Below are positions 6,399 through 8,715 of a stretch of DNA of 8,715 nucleotides, piece after piece (positions within the stretch are counted from its first letter, which is position 1; each line of letters starts with the position of its first letter). This stretch comes from Avichristensenella sp031549105 (GTDB taxonomy: Bacteria > Bacillota > Clostridia > Christensenellales > Aristaeellaceae). A model generated the notes under the pieces. The model made no database searches. It was not told the origin of the DNA and saw nothing but the letters and a program-made list of their open reading frames with translations. The stretch lies in contig JAVBQK010000118.1 in assembly GCA_031549105.1 (NCBI GenBank), positions 1 to 8,715 on the forward strand, read 5' to 3'. A program made the position numbers and the translations under genes.

Positions 6399-6955
6399 CG
6401 AAAAAGTTGCTCTTTTCCCGCGAAAGCGAGCTGCTCCAGCCGCTGCGCGCGCTGATTGAGGTGCAGAAGCACCGGACGCTGGCAATGTGGGCGATCGACT
6501 GCGCCGAGCCGTACCTTGCACTGTTTGAGGCGCGCTGCCCGGATGACCCGCGCCCGCGCGACGTGCTCGTCAAGGGGCGGCAGTGGATGCGCGGAGAGAT
6601 CAAGATGCCAGTGGCGAAGGCGGCGATCCACGCGGCACACAACGCTGCCACCGCCGTGGAGGACAACCCCGTCGCCTGTGCCGCCGCGCGCGCGGTGGGG
6701 CACGCCGTCGCAACCGTCCATGTGGAAACGCACGCGCTGGGGCTGGCGTTCTACGGCCTGACGGCCATCACCTACGCCGCCGGACCGGAAAAAGCCGAAT
6801 CCGCCGTTGCTGAAGCGCTTTCGGCGCTGCACGAGCGGCTATTATACTGGGAAGCGCATATTGATGAGATCGAAGGGCCATGGGCCACGTTCCTGCTGCG
6901 GGACGGCGTGCCCAACAAGGAGAAACTGCTGCGCGAAAAAGCGCCCAGAACATAA
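6395..6955 (+). CDS. Imm-5-like helical protein (putative immunity protein family)
   Basis: A 186-residue, all-helical, alanine-rich protein. It resembles the Imm-5-like putative immunity domain common in Actinobacteria and Firmicutes. The recognisable run is HRTLAMWAIDCAEPYLALFE (26-45), then DDPRPRDVL (50-58), a WMRGEI helix (64-69), and a histidine-containing helix pair with AARAVGHAVATVHVETHALG (97-116). Histidines at 79, 82, 103, 109 and 113 sit at helix-like spacing and could line a pocket or bind metal. No signal peptide is present. The ATG at 6395 overlaps the stop of the HExxH gene (ATGA) and has GAGGTGA 4 bases upstream, so the two proteins are likely made in fixed ratio. The family name rests on computational immunity predictions; here no toxin is evident, so inhibition or support of the neighbouring metalloprotease-like protein is only a guess. 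Confidence 0.75.
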   Translation: MTKKLLFSRESELLQPLRALIEVQKHRTLAMWAIDCAEPYLALFEARCPDDPRPRDVLVKGRQWMRGEIKMPVAKAAIHAAHNAATAVEDNPVACAAARAVGHAVATVHVETHALGLAFYGLTAITYAAGPEKAESAVAEALSALHERLLYWEAHIDEIEGPWATFLLRDGVPNKEKLLREKAPRT

Positions 6956-6963
6956 ATACGCCA

Positions 6964-6969
6964 AAGGAG
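6964..6969 (+). promoter_or_regulatory. Ribosome binding site supporting a TTG start
   Basis: AAGGAG lies 9 bases before TTG at 6979. The first in-frame ATG (7021) has no such site, so the TTG is preferred. Confidence 0.7.
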
Positions 6970-6978
6970 TGACTTCCA

Positions 6979-7767
6979 TTGCACGCCCACCATGCGGAAT
7001 CCATTGAGAACCTGCTCCGGATGTTCCAGGATGATCCCGATGTTCTCGCCATCTTTCTGGGCGGGTCCATCGCCAAGCAAAAGGAGCGCGTAGACTCCGA
7101 TGTCGACGCGATCATCATCGTCACGGAGGAAAAGCACCGTGTCCTTGCCGGTGAAAACAGGCTGTCTGAGTGCATCCATGGCCACTGCCCGTATCCGGGC
7201 GGATACTTTGACCTGAAATACTCTACGAAAGAATATCTACAGGCTGTCGCGGAGCGAGGCAGCGAACCCTCTCGCAACGCGTTCATGGGGGCGAAATGCC
7301 TGTTCAGCCGCGATCCAGAGTTGGAGACAATCGCGGCGGCCATCCCGGTCTTTCAGGTGCGGGAGAAGGAAGAAAAGATGCTTTCGTTCTATAGCTCCTT
7401 TGTGCTCAGCCGCGGTTATTTCTGGAAGGTCTCGGGCGACGATCCGTACCTGAAAACCCGCTCGGCATCCGACGCCGTGCTGTACGGGCTGCGCATGATC
7501 CTACAGGAAAATGAGGTGCTATTCCCCTGCCACAAGGCGCTGATGGATACCGTCGCCGCGCTGCCTGTGGATACCAGCGCGCTGCTGGACGCCAGCCGGC
7601 GGTTCCTCACGGAACTGACGAATGATGCAAAGGATGCGTATGTCCGCGAACTGCTCGCCGTGCTGCGCTATCAGCCGCCGAAGGACTACAGCCAAGTCCT
7701 GACGCGCTTCATCGACGATAACGAGCTGTGGTGGTACAAAGACCGCCCGGTCATCGCAGAATGGTGA
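6979..7767 (+). CDS. Nucleotidyltransferase-fold protein (Pol beta / MNT superfamily)
   Basis: A 262-residue soluble protein whose N-terminal half is a nucleotidyltransferase domain. FLGGSIAK at 26-33 is the GGS nucleotide-binding turn, DSDVD at 39-43 gives the metal-binding pair D41 and D43, and D78 in GGYFDLKY is a likely third carboxylate. All three catalytic acids are present, so an active enzyme transferring a nucleotide to a small molecule or protein is plausible. The C-terminal half (about 125-260) is helical, as in aminoglycoside adenylyltransferase-like and DUF4037-type proteins, and probably binds the acceptor. The start is TTG at 6979, supported by AAGGAG; starting at the ATG at 7021 would remove the first helix before the GGS motif. 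It lies 23 bases after the Imm-5-like gene and 5 bases before the MBL-fold gene. The acceptor is unknown, and there is no partner HEPN antitoxin-like gene, which argues against an MNT/HEPN toxin pair. Confidence 0.85.
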   Translation: MHAHHAESIENLLRMFQDDPDVLAIFLGGSIAKQKERVDSDVDAIIIVTEEKHRVLAGENRLSECIHGHCPYPGGYFDLKYSTKEYLQAVAERGSEPSRNAFMGAKCLFSRDPELETIAAAIPVFQVREKEEKMLSFYSSFVLSRGYFWKVSGDDPYLKTRSASDAVLYGLRMILQENEVLFPCHKALMDTVAALPVDTSALLDASRRFLTELTNDAKDAYVRELLAVLRYQPPKDYSQVLTRFIDDNELWWYKDRPVIAEW

Positions 7768-7772
7768 CGCCT

Positions 7773-8576
7773 ATGGAACTGATTGTCCTGGGCACCGGCA
7801 ACGCGATGTCCACCCGGTATTATAATACCTGCTTTGCGCTGCGTGAGGGTGCGGAAGCCATCCTGGTGGATGCCGGCGGCGGCAACGGCATCCTGCGGCA
7901 GCTGGACGCGGCCGAGCTGCCCGCCACAGCGCTCCGCCACCTGATCATCACCCATGCCCACTGCGACCATCTGCTTGGCGCGGTATGGATCGTGCGCAAG
8001 GTAGGCACGCTGATGGCCGAGGGGCAGTACAGCGATGATTTTACCATCCATTGCCACATGTCGGTCCGCGAGGCACTGTGCGCCATGTGCGGCTATACGC
8101 TGGAAAAGCGGTTCGTGAGGCTGCTGGGTGAGCGCATCCTGTTCGATGAAATTGATACAGGTTCCACCTGCAACATGCTCGGCATGGATTTTGCGTTCTT
8201 CGACATCCTCTCCACCAAAATGCTGCAATACGGGTTCACCGCCCAGCTGCCGCATGGCGGCAAGCTCACCTGCCTGGGCGACGAACCGTATAACCCAGCC
8301 TGCCGCACCTTCGTCGAGGGCAGCGACTGGATTCTCTCCGAGGCCTTCTGCCTCTACGGCGACCGCGACCGGTTCAAACCCTATGAGAAGCACCATAGCA
8401 CAGTCCGTGAGGCCTGCATACTGGCGGAAGAGCTAAACACGCCACACCTGGTAATCTGGCACACCGAGGACAAAACATTCCCAGAGCGCAAAGCCCGCTA
8501 CACCGCCGAAGGACGCTCATTCTACCATGGCGACCTCCGCGTACCGAACGACCTGGAAACCATCAAGCTGGAATAG
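7773..8576 (+). CDS. MBL-fold metallo-hydrolase (RNase Z-like)
   Basis: A 267-residue metallo-beta-lactamase fold hydrolase, probably cytoplasmic. The metal site motif THAHCDH (60-66) supplies H61, H63, D65 and H66; D170 in CLGDEPYN is the bridging ligand; and H230 in VIWHTED is the last histidine. The KHHST motif (206-210) resembles the HST element of RNase Z-like enzymes. The N-terminal MELIVLGTGNAM strand and GTG turn also match that group. At 145-149 the sequence reads ILSTK; the position that in relatives usually holds a metal-binding histidine before Ser appears to be L146 (codon CTC). ATG at 7773 is chosen, 5 bases after a GGTGA that overlaps the previous stop; ATG at 7761 in the same frame would overlap the previous gene and lacks a ribosome site. 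It is the last gene of the operon and is followed by a hairpin. It lacks the length and exosite of a true tRNase Z, so the substrate is unknown. Confidence 0.88.
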   Translation: MELIVLGTGNAMSTRYYNTCFALREGAEAILVDAGGGNGILRQLDAAELPATALRHLIITHAHCDHLLGAVWIVRKVGTLMAEGQYSDDFTIHCHMSVREALCAMCGYTLEKRFVRLLGERILFDEIDTGSTCNMLGMDFAFFDILSTKMLQYGFTAQLPHGGKLTCLGDEPYNPACRTFVEGSDWILSEAFCLYGDRDRFKPYEKHHSTVREACILAEELNTPHLVIWHTEDKTFPERKARYTAEGRSFYHGDLRVPNDLETIKLE

Positions 8577-8578
8577 AA

Positions 8579-8611
8579 AAACCCAACCCCTGCGTGAGCA
8601 GTGTTGGGTTT
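8579..8611. terminator. Hairpin terminator, stronger in the minus direction
   Basis: AAACCCAAC (8579-8587) pairs perfectly with GTTGGGTTT (8603-8611), and inside it CTGC/GCAG encloses a GTGA loop. It starts 2 bases after the MBL-fold stop codon. On the plus strand only the three stem T bases follow; on the minus strand the stem runs directly into TTTTTC. It may therefore end transcription from both sides, best for a convergent gene beyond the window. Confidence 0.65.
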
Positions 8612-8662
8612 CCAAAGGGCAAGGCCCTTTGGCAGGGGGGCTGGGGGACAGCGTCCCCCAGC
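8612..8662. repeat. Two adjacent palindromes of a repetitive intergenic type
   Basis: The first, CCAAAGGGC (8612-8620) with GCCCTTTGG (8624-8632), has a 3-base loop. The second, GCTGGGGGAC (8640-8649) with GTCCCCCAGC (8653-8662), also has a 3-base loop. Both stems are perfect. From memory, modules with this CCAAAGGGC/GCCCTTTGG plus GGGGG/CCCCC layout recur between genes in many Clostridia genomes; copy number cannot be tested here as this is the only copy in the window. Confidence 0.6.
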
Positions 8663-8715
8663 GTTCCTTCCCCCGCCGTCCTTCCGTCACTTCCCCCCCT
8701 CGCAGTACGCGCAGC
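8663..8715. other. Pyrimidine-rich tail with no supported gene
   Basis: After the palindromes the plus strand is mostly C and T up to about 8702, with long C runs at 8671-8675 and 8692-8698. It may be the edge of the repeat element or the 3' region of a convergent gene. Nothing coding can be supported. Confidence 0.3.

Noticed and set aside
6979..7767. MNT-type antitoxin or toxin of an MNT/HEPN pair
   Set aside because: The protein is about twice the size of minimal MNT proteins and no HEPN-like gene is adjacent.

Overview
The window reads as GC-rich Firmicutes (Clostridia-type) DNA. Strong AGGAGG-like ribosome binding sites sit 5-9 bases before most starts, genes are tightly packed with stop/start overlaps, and several proteins belong to types I associate with anaerobic gut Clostridia (the DUF5058-like membrane protein, GH105/GH2 pairs, Imm-5-like protein). 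No phage, insertion sequence, CRISPR, tRNA or rRNA was seen. The species cannot be named from the sequence.

Left block, minus strand (1-2672): a two-gene plant polysaccharide operon. It holds a GH105 unsaturated glycuronyl hydrolase (1575-2672) followed 36 bases later by a GH2 beta-glycosidase (1-1538). The GH2 gene runs off the window edge, with 512 residues visible. Together they fit removal of the unsaturated uronic acid and the galactose-type side sugars from pectin (rhamnogalacturonan I) or arabinogalactan fragments.

Divergent control region (2673-2834): a plausible sigma-A promoter for the right-hand genes (TTGCCC, 17 bases, TACACT) whose -10 box is overlapped by a 15-base dyad, a candidate operator. 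No clear promoter was found for the left block.

Right block, plus strand (2835-8576): seven genes in one direction with gaps of at most 23 bases and two 4-base ATGA overlaps, so probably one operon. In order: a DUF5058-like membrane protein; a second multi-span membrane protein; an M20 metallopeptidase with an N-terminal membrane anchor; an unrecognised HExxH...ExxxD protein that looks like a gluzincin metalloprotease; an Imm-5-like helical protein; a nucleotidyltransferase-fold protein starting at TTG; and an MBL-fold hydrolase. The first three read as a coupled uptake and hydrolysis module: two small membrane proteins forming a putative transporter, and a membrane-tethered peptidase or aminoacylase predicted to face the cytoplasm. 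The next two, protease-like and Imm-5-like, overlap and are probably translated together. The last two are less obviously linked. This membrane-pair, peptidase and zinc-protein cluster is the best candidate for an undescribed system here.

Right end (8577-8715): a hairpin that works best as a terminator in the minus direction, then two near-perfect palindromes of a repetitive intergenic type, then a pyrimidine-rich tail. This suggests a convergent gene just outside the window.
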